A stretch of 64,000 nt of DNA. It comes from Algoriphagus kandeliae. Lineage in GTDB: Bacteria > Bacteroidota > Bacteroidia > Cytophagales > Cyclobacteriaceae. The notes beneath the pieces were generated by a model. That model saw nothing but the letters and a program-made list of their open reading frames with translations, did not search any database and was not told the origin of the DNA. Of the stretch, positions 46,197 through 55,165 are shown piece after piece. The first letter of the stretch is position 1. The number at the start of each line of letters is the position of its first letter. The position numbers and the translations under genes are program-made. The stretch covers positions 1-64,000 of the forward strand of contig NZ_SPSB01000006.1 of the NCBI RefSeq assembly GCF_004571135.1, in the 5' to 3' direction.

Positions 46197-46824
46197 AGAA
46201 AATTCTAAAACTCTTGATTTGCTCTATGAAGTCTAATGCACTGGAAGGAGAAATAATCAGGATGAAAATTATTCCAAACAAGGCTCCAAAAAGGTGAGCG
46301 TCATGATTGATTCCGTCGCTATCCTGTTTCCCTTTGGTGTAGGAATAAATCAGGAATAAAGCCCCAAGTATAAATCCTGGCAAACAAAAAATTCCAAACA
46401 AGCAGATATCGGCAAGAGGCAAAATAATAATGCTTGCAAAAACGGTTGCTGCTGTGCCTCCTGATGCTCCCAAAGCCCGATAATAGGCATGATCCTGATG
46501 CTTAAAATAAGTTGGAATATCGGCTATGATAATTCCTGACAAGTAAAAAAGAACAAATACAATTCCTCTAGTAGTTGATCCGAACTTATAAGCTAAGAAT
46601 TGCTCGACCACTCCTCCAAAGAAATAAAAGGTGAACATGTTAAAGAGGAGGTGGATATAATCCTTGTGAATAAATCCAGATAGGAGAAAACGATCCCATT
46701 GATTTCTTCTTTTTATAAGGTAGGGAGTAAACATCCAGCGTTCTACCAAAGAGGGATTATTGAAAGCTAAGAAACTACTGATCGCCGTGAGGATGATCAG
46801 AATGACCGTGATAGAAAGATTCAT
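46195..46824 (-). CDS. Rhomboid family intramembrane serine protease
   Basis: A 209-aa protein with about six membrane helices. HLLFNMFTFYFFGGVVE in helix 2 carries the conserved HxxxN; the catalytic Ser is in YRALGASGGTAA and the catalytic His in NHDAHLFGALFGI. These are the full rhomboid dyad. It cleaves membrane-anchored substrates within the membrane; its target here is unknown. The gene follows the polyprenyl synthase gene by 3 bp, so it is co-transcribed with it and with rnr. Confidence 0.92.
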   Translation of the reverse strand: MNLSITVILIILTAISSFLAFNNPSLVERWMFTPYLIKRRNQWDRFLLSGFIHKDYIHLLFNMFTFYFFGGVVEQFLAYKFGSTTRGIVFVLFYLSGIIIADIPTYFKHQDHAYYRALGASGGTAATVFASIIILPLADICLFGIFCLPGFILGALFLIYSYTKGKQDSDGINHDAHLFGALFGIIFILIISPSSALDFIEQIKSFRIF

Positions 46825-46827
46825 GGT

Positions 46828-47814
46828 TTATTTTTCTCGATGAACCAAAGCTTGGGTTATTTCATACAAGCTCTGATAATAGGGTTCATTGACTTTTTGG
46901 ATTTCTTCCAATTGTGAAAATCCGGTGCTGAAAAACTCGTTCATCTTGTCCTCAGCAAGCTTCTTGACGCCTATCTTTTCATACAAGCTCTTGACTGCCT
47001 GTACTTTTTCATGAGGATCAAACTCTTCCATTTGTAGCCAATGATTTAATGTTTTGGCATCCTCTCCTTGAGCCAATTCTAAAGCTTTAATCAATAAGAA
47101 AGTCTTCTTGTTGGAAATGATATCTCCACCTACTTGCTTTCCGAATTTTGCCTGATCTGCGAAAACATCCAAAAGATCATCTTTCAGCTGAAAGCCCACT
47201 CCAATACTGACACCAAAGTCATAAAGTCGTTCCTGATCTTCTTTGGAAGCATTTCCAAGTAAGGCCCCAAGTTTCAGGGCAAATCCTAATAAAACCGCAG
47301 TCTTCAAGCGAATCATTTCCAGATATTCTCCTTCTGTGACATGATCTCTAGTTTCGAAATTCATGTCTAGTTGCTGCCCTTCGCATACCTCTGCTGCAGT
47401 CTGATTAAATGCTTGAATTATTTCTCCTAATTGCTCGGCCGGACTCGGGAGAAAAAGCTCGTAAGCTTTTACCAGCATTACATCACCTGATAGTATGGCC
47501 ACATTGGGATTCCATTTTTCATGGACAGTTTCCTTTCCTCTCCGGAGAGGAGCTTGGTCCATGATATCATCATGCATCAAGGTGAAGTTGTGAAAAACTT
47601 CCACTGCTGCCGCTTGGCTTAGGATTTTCTCAGGATCATTCTGATAGAGCCCATAGGAGAGCAAGCTCAACAGGGGTCTGATTCGCTTTCCTCCTAATTT
47701 TAAAATGTAGCGGATGGGATCGTAAAGTTCATCTGGCTTTTGGCCGAATGGGTAGGTACTCAGAAAGGATTCTAACTTATCTAGAAGTTCTGGAGCGAGT
47801 TGGTTTTTCGTCAT
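46828..47814 (-). CDS. Polyprenyl diphosphate synthase (long-chain, IspB/HepT-like)
   Basis: A 328-aa trans-isoprenyl diphosphate synthase. The first Asp-rich motif is LMHDDIMDQAPLRRGKETVH, the second FQLKDDLLDVF. It condenses isopentenyl diphosphate onto farnesyl diphosphate to make the side chain of menaquinone; chain length is not clear from sequence. I take the ATG at 47814 (MTKNQLAPELLDKL), which overlaps the end of rnr by 38 bp; an ATG at 47850 is possible. The gene lies between rnr and the rhomboid gene in one operon. Confidence 0.9.
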   Translation of the reverse strand: MTKNQLAPELLDKLESFLSTYPFGQKPDELYDPIRYILKLGGKRIRPLLSLLSYGLYQNDPEKILSQAAAVEVFHNFTLMHDDIMDQAPLRRGKETVHEKWNPNVAILSGDVMLVKAYELFLPSPAEQLGEIIQAFNQTAAEVCEGQQLDMNFETRDHVTEGEYLEMIRLKTAVLLGFALKLGALLGNASKEDQERLYDFGVSIGVGFQLKDDLLDVFADQAKFGKQVGGDIISNKKTFLLIKALELAQGEDAKTLNHWLQMEEFDPHEKVQAVKSLYEKIGVKKLAEDKMNEFFSTGFSQLEEIQKVNEPYYQSLYEITQALVHREK

Positions 47815-49975
47815 TTTCTGCAAATTCCAGGTCGATGGTTCGTCGGTCAATATCGGTATTAACTACACGAACCCAAACTTTGTCTCCTAAGGTGATCATT
47901 TTTTTTGATCTGGATCCGACGAGTCGCATGTTTCGCTCGTCAAATTCGTAATAATCGTCCGTCATATCTGATACCCGAACCATGCCTTCGCATTTGGTTT
48001 CGGTGATTTCCACAAATACGCCCCATTCAGTCACACCTGATACAATGCCCTCGTAATCTTTTTCTTCAGCCAAAGACATGTATTCTACCTGCTTGTATTT
48101 GATGGAAGCGCGCTCAGCATCTGCTGCTCTTTTTTCCCGATCCGAAGAATGAATACATTTCTTTTCCCAAGGTTCTGCTTCAGGGGATTTGCCTCCATCC
48201 AAATAATGCTGAAGTAGTCGATGGACCATCATATCGGGATAACGCCGGATCGGAGAGGTGAAATGGGTGTAATGAGGAAATGCTAGGCCGAAATGTCCTT
48301 TTGGTTCGGTCGTATACTTGGCTTTGGCCATGGATCGGATAGCTAATTGCTCCAAAACGTTTTGTTCGGGTTTTCCCTGTATCTCATCCATGAGCTTGTT
48401 GAGGGAAGATGATACTTGGCGCTCACTGTCTAATTTTAGTTGATGCCCAAAACGCTTGGCAAAGCCCGAGAAAATTTCCAATCGGTCCATATCAGGAGCA
48501 TCATGAGTACGGTACACAAATGTATCAGTCCCATTATGCTTTTTATAAATGAATTCAGCCACATGTTTATTGGCTAATAGCATGAATTCTTCGATCAGCT
48601 TGTGAATATCTTTTCGTTCCTTGACCATCAGTCCAAGTGGAGTTCCTTTTTCATCCAGCTTGAATTTGACTTCAACGGTTTCAAAATTCACCGCTCCATT
48701 TTGGAATCGGCGCTTTCGGATCTTTTTAGCTAATTCATTGAGATGGGTTAGCTCTTCGTAAAAGTCTCCCGATTGTTTATCGATATTTTCTTGAGCATCA
48801 TCATAGACAAAGCGTCGATCAGAATGAATGATGGTTCTTCCAATCCAATGATTCAGGACTTTGGCATCCTCATCCATCTCAAACACACAAGAGAATGTCA
48901 GTTTATCTTCATTTGGGCGAAGAGAACAAAGCCCGTTACTCAAATGCTCTGGAAGCATTGGGATTGTTCGGTCTACCAAATAGACAGAGGTAGCCCGGTC
49001 ATAGGCCTCCTTTTCTAAGGCAGTTTTTGGCTGGACATAGTGCGTTACATCAGCGATGTGAACTCCAATTTCCAGATTTCCATTTTCTAATCTTCGATAA
49101 GAAATGGCATCATCAAAGTCCTTGGCATCTGCCGGGTCAATCGTGAAAGTAGTGATATTCCGGAAGTCTTTTCGAGCTTTGATCTCCTTTGGGCTGATGG
49201 TGTCAGCAATGGCATTCGCTTCTGCCTCGGCCTCTTTTGGGTATTCGAAAGGAAGGCCGAATTCAGCCATGATAGAGTGAATTTCAACTTCATGAACTCC
49301 GGCTTTACCAAGGACTCGAGTGACTTTTCCAGTAGGATTTTTATCTCCTTCACGCCATTCGGTCAATTTGACCACAACCTTCTCATTATGCTGTGCTCCC
49401 TTCAAATCGCCCCTATGCACGAAGATGTCTTTGTGCATTTTTTTAAAATCGGGGACCACGAAGGCAAATCTTGGGGAAATTTCTACCCGACCTACAAATT
49501 CATCACGAGCTCTTTCCAAAATTTCCAATACTCGTCCTTCGCTCCGTCCACTTCTTCCTTTGGTAGGATAGACCATGACTCGCACTCGGTCATCATCCAA
49601 GGCTTGCTTCAGGTCGACTTCTTTGACTAGAATATCGCCATCTGTCGCCTCAGGGTCGTCTGGAATGATGTAGGCAAATCGAGGATTGACATAATCAACC
49701 TTCCCTAAGATAAACTCAGGATCCTTTTTGGAGGAATAATAGTTCCGGGGACTTTTCGCTATCGTTCCATTTTCAACGAGTTTGATTAAGATAGGCTCAA
49801 CGGCTCCTTTTGAAATCGCGTCTCGAATTTCTAGTTTTTTGATTATTTGCTTGGAGGAAAACTCCTCTCCGTAATGATTGTCTAAAAATGATTTGATTTT
49901 CCGGGCAAGCTGTGAAGCTTTTGGAGATTCACCTCCGGAATGTTTCGAATTTCTTCTGTTTGATTTTCTTCCCAT
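47777..49975 (-). CDS. rnr: Ribonuclease R
   Basis: A 732-aa 3'-5' exoribonuclease of the RNB family. The N-terminal helix-turn-helix (about 20-85) and cold-shock domains (about 85-240) precede the RNB domain, which has the metal-binding IDPADAKDFDDAISY near residue 280 and HFTSPIRRYPDMMVHRLLQ at its end. An S1 domain (YEGIVSGVTEWGVFVEI) closes the protein, with a short basic tail. It digests structured RNA. First gene of an operon with the polyprenyl synthase (overlapping) and rhomboid genes. Confidence 0.95.
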   Translation of the reverse strand: MGRKSNRRNSKHSGGESPKASQLARKIKSFLDNHYGEEFSSKQIIKKLEIRDAISKGAVEPILIKLVENGTIAKSPRNYYSSKKDPEFILGKVDYVNPRFAYIIPDDPEATDGDILVKEVDLKQALDDDRVRVMVYPTKGRSGRSEGRVLEILERARDEFVGRVEISPRFAFVVPDFKKMHKDIFVHRGDLKGAQHNEKVVVKLTEWREGDKNPTGKVTRVLGKAGVHEVEIHSIMAEFGLPFEYPKEAEAEANAIADTISPKEIKARKDFRNITTFTIDPADAKDFDDAISYRRLENGNLEIGVHIADVTHYVQPKTALEKEAYDRATSVYLVDRTIPMLPEHLSNGLCSLRPNEDKLTFSCVFEMDEDAKVLNHWIGRTIIHSDRRFVYDDAQENIDKQSGDFYEELTHLNELAKKIRKRRFQNGAVNFETVEVKFKLDEKGTPLGLMVKERKDIHKLIEEFMLLANKHVAEFIYKKHNGTDTFVYRTHDAPDMDRLEIFSGFAKRFGHQLKLDSERQVSSSLNKLMDEIQGKPEQNVLEQLAIRSMAKAKYTTEPKGHFGLAFPHYTHFTSPIRRYPDMMVHRLLQHYLDGGKSPEAEPWEKKCIHSSDREKRAADAERASIKYKQVEYMSLAEEKDYEGIVSGVTEWGVFVEITETKCEGMVRVSDMTDDYYEFDERNMRLVGSRSKKMITLGDKVWVRVVNTDIDRRTIDLEFAENDEKPTRSRTSR

Positions 49976-50021
49976 ACTGGGTTAATTGATTTTTTGAAAA
50001 GTCCCAAAAAGCTTCAGGGCT

Positions 50022-50771
50022 TTAGTTATGTTCTTTTTTTAAGTTTTCGAGATGAACAACTTCTATGTCCATTTCATCTATGCCAGGGTTCATTGCTAAA
50101 TAAACTCGAGCAGTCACTTCGACATCTTGGAGGCAGTATTTTTTGATACGCCCCATGTCCTTTTCCAAATGAAAGGTGGTATTCACCTGACTTCCATCAA
50201 GGTCGTCTTTCGAAGTAGGAATACCAAAAACTGAAGCCAATAATTCGAGCCGAGTGTAATATTTATAGTCCCCGAATTTCCAAAGTTCCATCGTGTCTAA
50301 ATGGCGGATTTCCCATGGTTTCTTTCCGGCAATCTGAAGTGGTTCGGGTAAAGGAACTCCCTGAATTAGCATCCTTCGGCATAAATAAGGAAAGTCGAAT
50401 TCCTTTCCATTATGCGCACAGAGCACCCATTTTTTCTTTTGCAGCAACTCTGATAGTTCAACTAATAGGTCACGCTCATTCTCATGTTCGAAAACTTTTG
50501 AGCGGAAAATCAACTTTTTGTCTTTCTTTTTCCATTGGAAATATCCAACTCCTACACAGATTACTTGCCCGAATTCAGCATGGATTCCCGCTCGGTCAAA
50601 GTAAAGGGAGCCTGGTTCTATAACTCCATCAGGATCTTTTTGGAGGTGTTTCTCTTTTTTAAGCCATTCCTCCTTCAGCCGCTCATCCAATTCCTCAAAT
50701 CGCTCCGTGAGGGAGGCGGTTTCAATATCTAAAAACAAAATATCTCCTAAATGATTGAAAAAATCTGCCAT
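50022..50771 (-). CDS. 3'-5' exonuclease of the DnaQ-like (DEDDy) fold
   Basis: A 249-aa protein. Exo I is ILFLDIETAS near residue 15, Exo II is LCAHNGKEFDFPYLCRR and Exo III is KKYCLQDVEVTARVYL. The YxxxD spacing in Exo III places it in the DEDDy group, as in family B polymerase proofreading domains. No polymerase or helicase part is attached, so it is a stand-alone exonuclease; DNA or RNA substrate is not known. It lies 46 bp ahead of rnr and 7 bp after the next gene upstream, so it may share a transcript with both. Confidence 0.82.
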   Translation of the reverse strand: MADFFNHLGDILFLDIETASLTERFEELDERLKEEWLKKEKHLQKDPDGVIEPGSLYFDRAGIHAEFGQVICVGVGYFQWKKKDKKLIFRSKVFEHENERDLLVELSELLQKKKWVLCAHNGKEFDFPYLCRRMLIQGVPLPEPLQIAGKKPWEIRHLDTMELWKFGDYKYYTRLELLASVFGIPTSKDDLDGSQVNTTFHLEKDMGRIKKYCLQDVEVTARVYLAMNPGIDEMDIEVVHLENLKKEHN

Positions 50772-50778
50772 GATAAAT

Positions 50779-51180
50779 CTAACTATGTAAAACCCCTACC
50801 AATCCAAGTTCAGGGATCATTTGCTGCAGTGAGGGGTCAAAACTGCCAGGAGTAAATATAAACTTTTTGTCAAAAATCTGATCGAGGATGTAATAACTCA
50901 CCCAAAACTCATTGGTCAGACAAAATACTGCTGGATCAATAGGTTCTACTTTGGCTACGCATTGTGGGCCAAGTTCCTTAATCAAATGGCGAAGTGTGGA
51001 GGTTTTTCGCTGTTCTCCATCCAGCTCTCCATATCCGCGAGAAGTAATCATCACAGTGTTGAGCTCGATCAAATTCAAATTGATGATATAAACGCCCCAT
51101 TCCGTGCCGGATTCTGTTTCTTCTTTGGCTATGGCAAGTTTTACTCCTGTGACAGGAGCAAAATCAATATCTTTTTTCAT
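50779..51180 (-). CDS. Conserved hypothetical protein, 133 aa
   Basis: A 133-aa soluble, acidic protein with no signal peptide. It starts MKKDIDFAPVTGVKLAIAKE and contains WGVYIINLNLIELNTVMITSRGYG and TEFWVSYYILDQIFDKKFIFTPGSF-like blocks (here NEFWVSYYILDQ). I recall such proteins widely in Bacteroidota, sometimes mislabelled as a phenylalanyl-tRNA synthetase subunit, but nothing in it supports that. Predicted alpha/beta fold. It lies between lipB (29 bp) and the DEDDy exonuclease (7 bp) on the same strand. Function unknown. Confidence 0.8.
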   Translation of the reverse strand: MKKDIDFAPVTGVKLAIAKEETESGTEWGVYIINLNLIELNTVMITSRGYGELDGEQRKTSTLRHLIKELGPQCVAKVEPIDPAVFCLTNEFWVSYYILDQIFDKKFIFTPGSFDPSLQQMIPELGLVGVLHS

Positions 51181-51209
51181 GGGTGATTCTGATTATTAGC
51201 TGCGTAAAG

Positions 51210-51926
51210 TTAAATGAGTTCCATTTCAAATAACTCCACCAAATGACTTTTGACTTTTTCCTTGACTTCTGATTCATCTATCGGTCGACCTAACTCTAAA
51301 TGCAGGGAGGTGACGGCCTTGTCATCAATTCCGCAAGGAATAATATGTCCGAAGTAATTCAAGTCTGCATTGATATTGAAGGCAAAACCATGCATGGTTA
51401 CCCATCGGCTGGATTTGACACCCATGGCGCAGATTTTTCGAGGATTTTCCTGTTTAATAGGATCAAGCCAAACGCCTGTCAGTCCTTCGATTCGACCTGC
51501 TTCTATGCCATATTCTGCAAGTGTTCGAATGATAGCCTCCTCCAAAAACCGTAAATATTTATGGATGTCGGTAAAGAAATTTTCAAGATCTAAGATAGGA
51601 TAGCCCACTAATTGCCCCGGTCCATGATAAGTAATGTCACCTCCCCGGTTGATTTTATAAAATGTAGCCTCATTGGTTTTTAGCCCTTCCTCATCCAGTA
51701 GGAGGTTTTCCAATTTTCCGCTTTTCCCTAAAGTATATACATGGGGATGCTCAACAAAAAGCAGGTGGTTTTCAGTAGGTTCCTGTTCCTCGGTTGGCTT
51801 TTTTCGGTTATCGATTTTGGTAGCAACGATATCAGCAAAAAGCTGCTCTTGATAATCCCAAGCTTGCTGATAATCCATGCGGCCTAAGTCTGTGAATTTT
51901 ACTTTTTTGTTGATAAATTCATTCAT
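51210..51926 (-). CDS. lipB: Octanoyltransferase
   Basis: A 238-aa enzyme that moves octanoate from acyl-carrier protein to lipoyl domains, the first step of lipoate synthesis. NRGGDITYHGPGQLVGYPILDL is the family signature. The catalytic Cys lies in RKICAMGVKSSRWVTMHGFAFNIN, with the conserved Lys at its usual place (GVKSSRW). Full length. Its product is needed by the complexes served by lpdA and gcvP in this window. lipA is not adjacent. It diverges from yraN. Confidence 0.96.
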   Translation of the reverse strand: MNEFINKKVKFTDLGRMDYQQAWDYQEQLFADIVATKIDNRKKPTEEQEPTENHLLFVEHPHVYTLGKSGKLENLLLDEEGLKTNEATFYKINRGGDITYHGPGQLVGYPILDLENFFTDIHKYLRFLEEAIIRTLAEYGIEAGRIEGLTGVWLDPIKQENPRKICAMGVKSSRWVTMHGFAFNINADLNYFGHIIPCGIDDKAVTSLHLELGRPIDESEVKEKVKSHLVELFEMELI

Positions 51927-52006
51927 AGTTGGAAGGTGCCAGATTCTTATTCAAACTAACGGGAAGAGGCTTTCGTTCGGATTTTTCAAAATTAAACAAT
52001 TCCTAC

Positions 52007-52363
52007 ATGGCAGAACATCTTGATTCAGGAAAGCGTGCCGAAGAACTAGCTTGTCAATGGTTAGAATCAAAAGGCTACGAATTTTTAGAGAAGAATTTTC
52101 GCTACAAACATGCGGAGATTGACCTTATCATGAAACATCAAGGCTTGTTGATTTTTGTGGAGGTAAAGTTTCGATCAGGGACAGGTTTTGGTTTTGCGGA
52201 AGAGTTTGTGGATTATGGGAAAAAGAAGTTAATCATCAAGGCTGCGGATGCTTACATTCATCAAATAGATTGGCATCAGGATATCAGGTTTGATATTGTA
52301 GGCGTTTACAAAGACAGACACGGAAATATAAATTTCAGGCATTTTGAAGATGCTTTTTACTAA
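52007..52363 (+). CDS. UPF0102 / YraN family endonuclease-like protein
   Basis: A 118-aa protein from ATG 52007 (MAEHLDSGKRAEELACQWLESKGY); the longer frame from 51929 would overlap the lipB promoter region. The pattern GKRAEELA ... ILEKNFR-type (here FLEKNFRYKHAEIDLIMK) ... LIFVEVKFRSG is the YraN/UPF0102 signature, with the PD-ExK core as EIDLI and FVEVK. Members are thought to act in DNA processing, but no role is firm. It is followed by the SYLF gene after 11 bp. Confidence 0.92.
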   Translation: MAEHLDSGKRAEELACQWLESKGYEFLEKNFRYKHAEIDLIMKHQGLLIFVEVKFRSGTGFGFAEEFVDYGKKKLIIKAADAYIHQIDWHQDIRFDIVGVYKDRHGNINFRHFEDAFY

Positions 52364-52374
52364 AATTCAAATTC

Positions 52375-52902
52375 ATGAAAAATCTACTAATCACCCTATT
52401 TTTTCTGCTTATAGCGGGAGTCGTTTTTGCACAAAGCGATAAAAAAGACCAACAAATCATTCAAGATACTGCGGAAGCAAAAGCAGCATTTTTGGAGGAT
52501 GACCCAAGTATGAGTCAACTTTTCAACTCGGCTTACGGCTATATCATTTTACCGAATGTGGGAAAAGGAGGGCTAGGTGTCGGAGGAGCAGCTGGAAACG
52601 GTGTGGCTTTTGAACAAGGGACTCAGGTTGGCTTTGCTCGGATGACACAGGTGACCATAGGTTTTCAGGCTGGAGGGCAAGCTTACAGCGAAGTGGTTTT
52701 CTTCGAAGATAAAGAAGCTTGGGATCGATTTAAAAATGGAAAAATTGAAATGGCTGCCCAAGTGTCTGCTGTGGCGGCGGCATCGGGTGCTTCCGCCAAT
52801 GCCAAATATGTGGATGGTGTAGCTGTTTTCACCCGGACTAAGGGAGGCTTGATGTATGAAGCCTCAGTGGGAGGTCAGCAATTCAAATTCAGGGAAAATT
52901 AA
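52375..52902 (+). CDS. Exported SYLF-domain (YSC84-like) lipid-binding protein
   Basis: A 175-aa protein with a signal peptide ending FAQ (residue 20). The SYLF domain spans nearly the whole mature part: FNSAYGYIILPNVGKGGLGVGGAAGNGVAFEQG, then GGQAYSEVVFFED and VFTRTKGGLMYEASVGGQQFKF. In eukaryotes the domain binds phosphoinositides; in bacteria it is found in exported proteins of unknown role. Downstream of yraN by 11 bp. Its stop overlaps the stop of the convergent MORN-like gene by 4 bp. Confidence 0.88.
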   Translation: MKNLLITLFFLLIAGVVFAQSDKKDQQIIQDTAEAKAAFLEDDPSMSQLFNSAYGYIILPNVGKGGLGVGGAAGNGVAFEQGTQVGFARMTQVTIGFQAGGQAYSEVVFFEDKEAWDRFKNGKIEMAAQVSAVAAASGASANAKYVDGVAVFTRTKGGLMYEASVGGQQFKFREN

Positions 52903-53753
52903 TTGGCTCGATCGCTACGGTATACGAGGTTTCCTTCTTTATCCCATTCGGCTCGAATATAAGGTTTGAATTCGTCCATGTAGGGTTCTTCCTGATATTG
53001 GATCTCCCGCTTACGAATGGCACGAGTATTATTAGTGTCCCAGTATTCTGTCCAAAGCCCAACTTTCTGTCCGTAGCGATATTCTCCTGTTACAGCTACT
53101 TGGCTGTCTTCATAAAAATGGTAAAAATTACCTTCTTCCAGTCCGTATTGAACTGGGATGATCTTCTCTATGGATTTGGAAGTGCGGTTATAATAAGTGA
53201 TCCTGGATTCTTCGGGCCAGCCTTCTTGGAAATGACTTTTATCCTGAAGGACATTTCGATTGTCGAAAAGCATCCAAGTTTTATGTTTCATCCCATAATA
53301 ATACATTCCGCTTTCGACTACTACATCGTTGATCCTTCGCTCATAAGGACCATGTAAGAGATAGCCCTCCCCGGATTGGTAGTCTTCCCGCTTAATAGCT
53401 TTTTCACTAGGATCGTACCAATAAACATCCCGAATATATGGGTCCGGTTGACGAGTGGCGTCCGTATAGTTGAAGAATTCAAAAATTTCTTGATTTCGAA
53501 GTGTCTGCCTTATGAATCCTCTTCGGGTTTTGATGCCGAAATAAATGTTTTTACGTTCCTTTTTTTTGCGTTCTTTTTTTTCTTCCTTTTCATCCCGATC
53601 GTCAAAAAGAAGTAAAGGCATTGTGGTGGGCAGGACCGAAGTATTGACAATGCCAGTACTGTCTGGGTCAGCTTGTTTTTCGCCCGTTGTTTGCCCCCAG
53701 CTTTTGGAGAGGAAAAAAGTAAATAGGAAAATAGGAATGAGGATACGCTTCAT
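52899..53753 (-). CDS. Exported protein with MORN-like repeats
   Basis: A 284-aa protein; I take ATG 53753, which opens signal peptide MKRILIPIFLFTFFLSKSWGQ, over a start at 53801. After an acidic-basic low-complexity stretch (DDRDEKEEKKERKKKERKN, about 65-83) come several repeats of the MORN/YwqK kind: GYLLHGPYERR, SGMYYYGMKHKTWMLFD, TGEYRYGQKVGLWTEYWD. Such repeats form flat beta-hairpin sheets. Function unknown. The charged linker is unusual for an exported protein. Confidence 0.7.
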   Translation of the reverse strand: MKRILIPIFLFTFFLSKSWGQTTGEKQADPDSTGIVNTSVLPTTMPLLLFDDRDEKEEKKERKKKERKNIYFGIKTRRGFIRQTLRNQEIFEFFNYTDATRQPDPYIRDVYWYDPSEKAIKREDYQSGEGYLLHGPYERRINDVVVESGMYYYGMKHKTWMLFDNRNVLQDKSHFQEGWPEESRITYYNRTSKSIEKIIPVQYGLEEGNFYHFYEDSQVAVTGEYRYGQKVGLWTEYWDTNNTRAIRKREIQYQEEPYMDEFKPYIRAEWDKEGNLVYRSDRAN

Positions 53754-53821
53754 ATTGGAAAAACGGGATTTTTTCATCCGTATTTTACTCAAAAATAACA
53801 TTTCAAGATCAATTCTATCAG

Positions 53822-53856
53822 TTTGTTTAGAATTTATAATCTTCTCCCTATTTTTG
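53822..53856 (+). promoter_or_regulatory. Promoter of the aminotransferase gene
   Basis: TTTG at 53822-53825, a 23-bp spacer and TATTTTTG at 53849-53856. The -7 match is perfect. Transcription would begin about 20 bp before the ATG. Confidence 0.6.
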
Positions 53857-53884
53857 AGGAATTTGTAAAAAAATCAATCAAAAA

Positions 53885-55087
53885 ATGAATTCTATTCTAT
53901 CAGATCGCATCTTGAATATGGAGGAATCAGCAACCCTAGCCATGGCCAAAAAGGCCCGGGAGCTGAAATCTCAAGGAATCGACATCATCGGACTCAGTTT
54001 AGGTGAGCCGGACTTCAAGACTCCAAAGCATATTCAAGAGGCTGCAAAGGCGGCCATCGACGAGGGTAAATATTTCTCTTATCCTCCCGTATCTGGCTAT
54101 CAGGATCTGAGAGAAGCAATTGCAAAAAAACTTCGAGAAGAGAATAACATCCAACAAGCCAAAGCTGAGAATATTGTTGTTTCTACTGGAGCAAAACATT
54201 CCATCGCCAATACTTTTATGTGCCTTTTGAATGAAGGAGATGAAGTAGTGATTTTTTCTCCCTATTGGGTGAGTTATGCCGAAATCATCAAGTTGGCAGG
54301 AGGGGTTCCGGTATTGATTGAAGGGACTTTGGAAAATAACTTCAAAGCAACGGCAGCTCAATTGGAGGAAGCAATTACAGATAAAACCAAAGCCGTAATT
54401 TTCTCATCCCCATGCAACCCTACAGGTTCGGTATTCAGCAAGGAAGAGTTGGGGGCAATTTCAGATGTAGTAAAAGCACATGAGGGAATTATGGTGATTG
54501 CTGATGAGATCTATGAGCTTATCAATTTCACAGGAAAGAACTTCAGTATCGCTTCCTTACCGGGGATGTTTGAGCGGACTATCACAGTTAATGGTTTTTC
54601 AAAAGGATATGCCATGACTGGCTGGCGTGTAGGATATATCTGTGCTCCGGTAGAAATTGCAAAGGCAGTAGAAAAAATTCAAGGCCAGTTTACATCTGGA
54701 GGTACAGGTATTGCCCAGCGGGCAGCCTTAGCAGCTATTGCTGGAGATCAGACTCCTACCAAAGAAATGGCTGATGCCTACTTCAAAAGAAGACAGCTTG
54801 TTCTAGAGTTGCTCCAAGAAATCCCAGGAATAAAAACACATATTCCTGAAGGGGCCTTTTATTTCTTTCCGGATGTAACTTCCTATTTTGGAAAATCCGC
54901 GCATGGTCATACCGTAAATAATGCGGACGATTTGTGTTTGTATTTGTTGGATGTAGCGCATGTTTCCTTGGTGACGGGGTCTGCTTTTGGTGCTCCAAAT
55001 TGTGTGAGATTGAGTTATGCAGCTTCGGAAGAAGAACTGAAAGAAGCCTTAAAACGACTGAAAAAAGCTCTGGGCGATCTCGCTTAA
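53885..55087 (+). CDS. Pyridoxal-phosphate aminotransferase, aspartate aminotransferase-like
   Basis: A 400-aa fold-type I class I/II aminotransferase, sub-family Igamma. MNSILSDRILNMEESATLAMAKKARELKSQGIDIIGLSLGEPDFKTP is the usual start; the PLP lysine is in VNGFSKGYAMTGWRVGY (about residue 240), and the substrate-carboxylate Arg in NCVRLSYAAS near the end. These enzymes usually convert aspartate and 2-oxoglutarate, and some accept prephenate or aromatic amino acids, so the precise substrate is open. It has its own promoter and terminator. Confidence 0.92.
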   Translation: MNSILSDRILNMEESATLAMAKKARELKSQGIDIIGLSLGEPDFKTPKHIQEAAKAAIDEGKYFSYPPVSGYQDLREAIAKKLREENNIQQAKAENIVVSTGAKHSIANTFMCLLNEGDEVVIFSPYWVSYAEIIKLAGGVPVLIEGTLENNFKATAAQLEEAITDKTKAVIFSSPCNPTGSVFSKEELGAISDVVKAHEGIMVIADEIYELINFTGKNFSIASLPGMFERTITVNGFSKGYAMTGWRVGYICAPVEIAKAVEKIQGQFTSGGTGIAQRAALAAIAGDQTPTKEMADAYFKRRQLVLELLQEIPGIKTHIPEGAFYFFPDVTSYFGKSAHGHTVNNADDLCLYLLDVAHVSLVTGSAFGAPNCVRLSYAASEEELKEALKRLKKALGDLA

Positions 55088-55096
55088 TTCTTATAA

Positions 55097-55126
55097 ATCC
55101 TGGCCAAGCGGCCAGGATATTTTTTT
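55097..55126 (+). terminator. Terminator of the aminotransferase gene
   Basis: ATCCTGGCC and GGCCAGGAT form a perfect stem on an AAGC loop, followed by ATTTTTTT. Confidence 0.92.
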
Positions 55127-55151
55127 GCCCCTTTGGAAAGGCTTACTTTTG
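55124..55151 (+). promoter_or_regulatory. Promoter of the GT-A glycosyltransferase gene
   Basis: TTTG at 55124-55127 and TACTTTTG at 55144-55151, spacer 16 bp. The -33 element is embedded in the T-tract of the preceding terminator. Supports the ATG at 55166. Confidence 0.55.
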
Positions 55152-55165
55152 AGAAAATTTCTGTC

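Noticed and set aside
50779-51180. Phenylalanyl-tRNA synthetase subunit
   Set aside because: A 133-aa protein with no class II synthetase motif; such labels are likely transferred errors.
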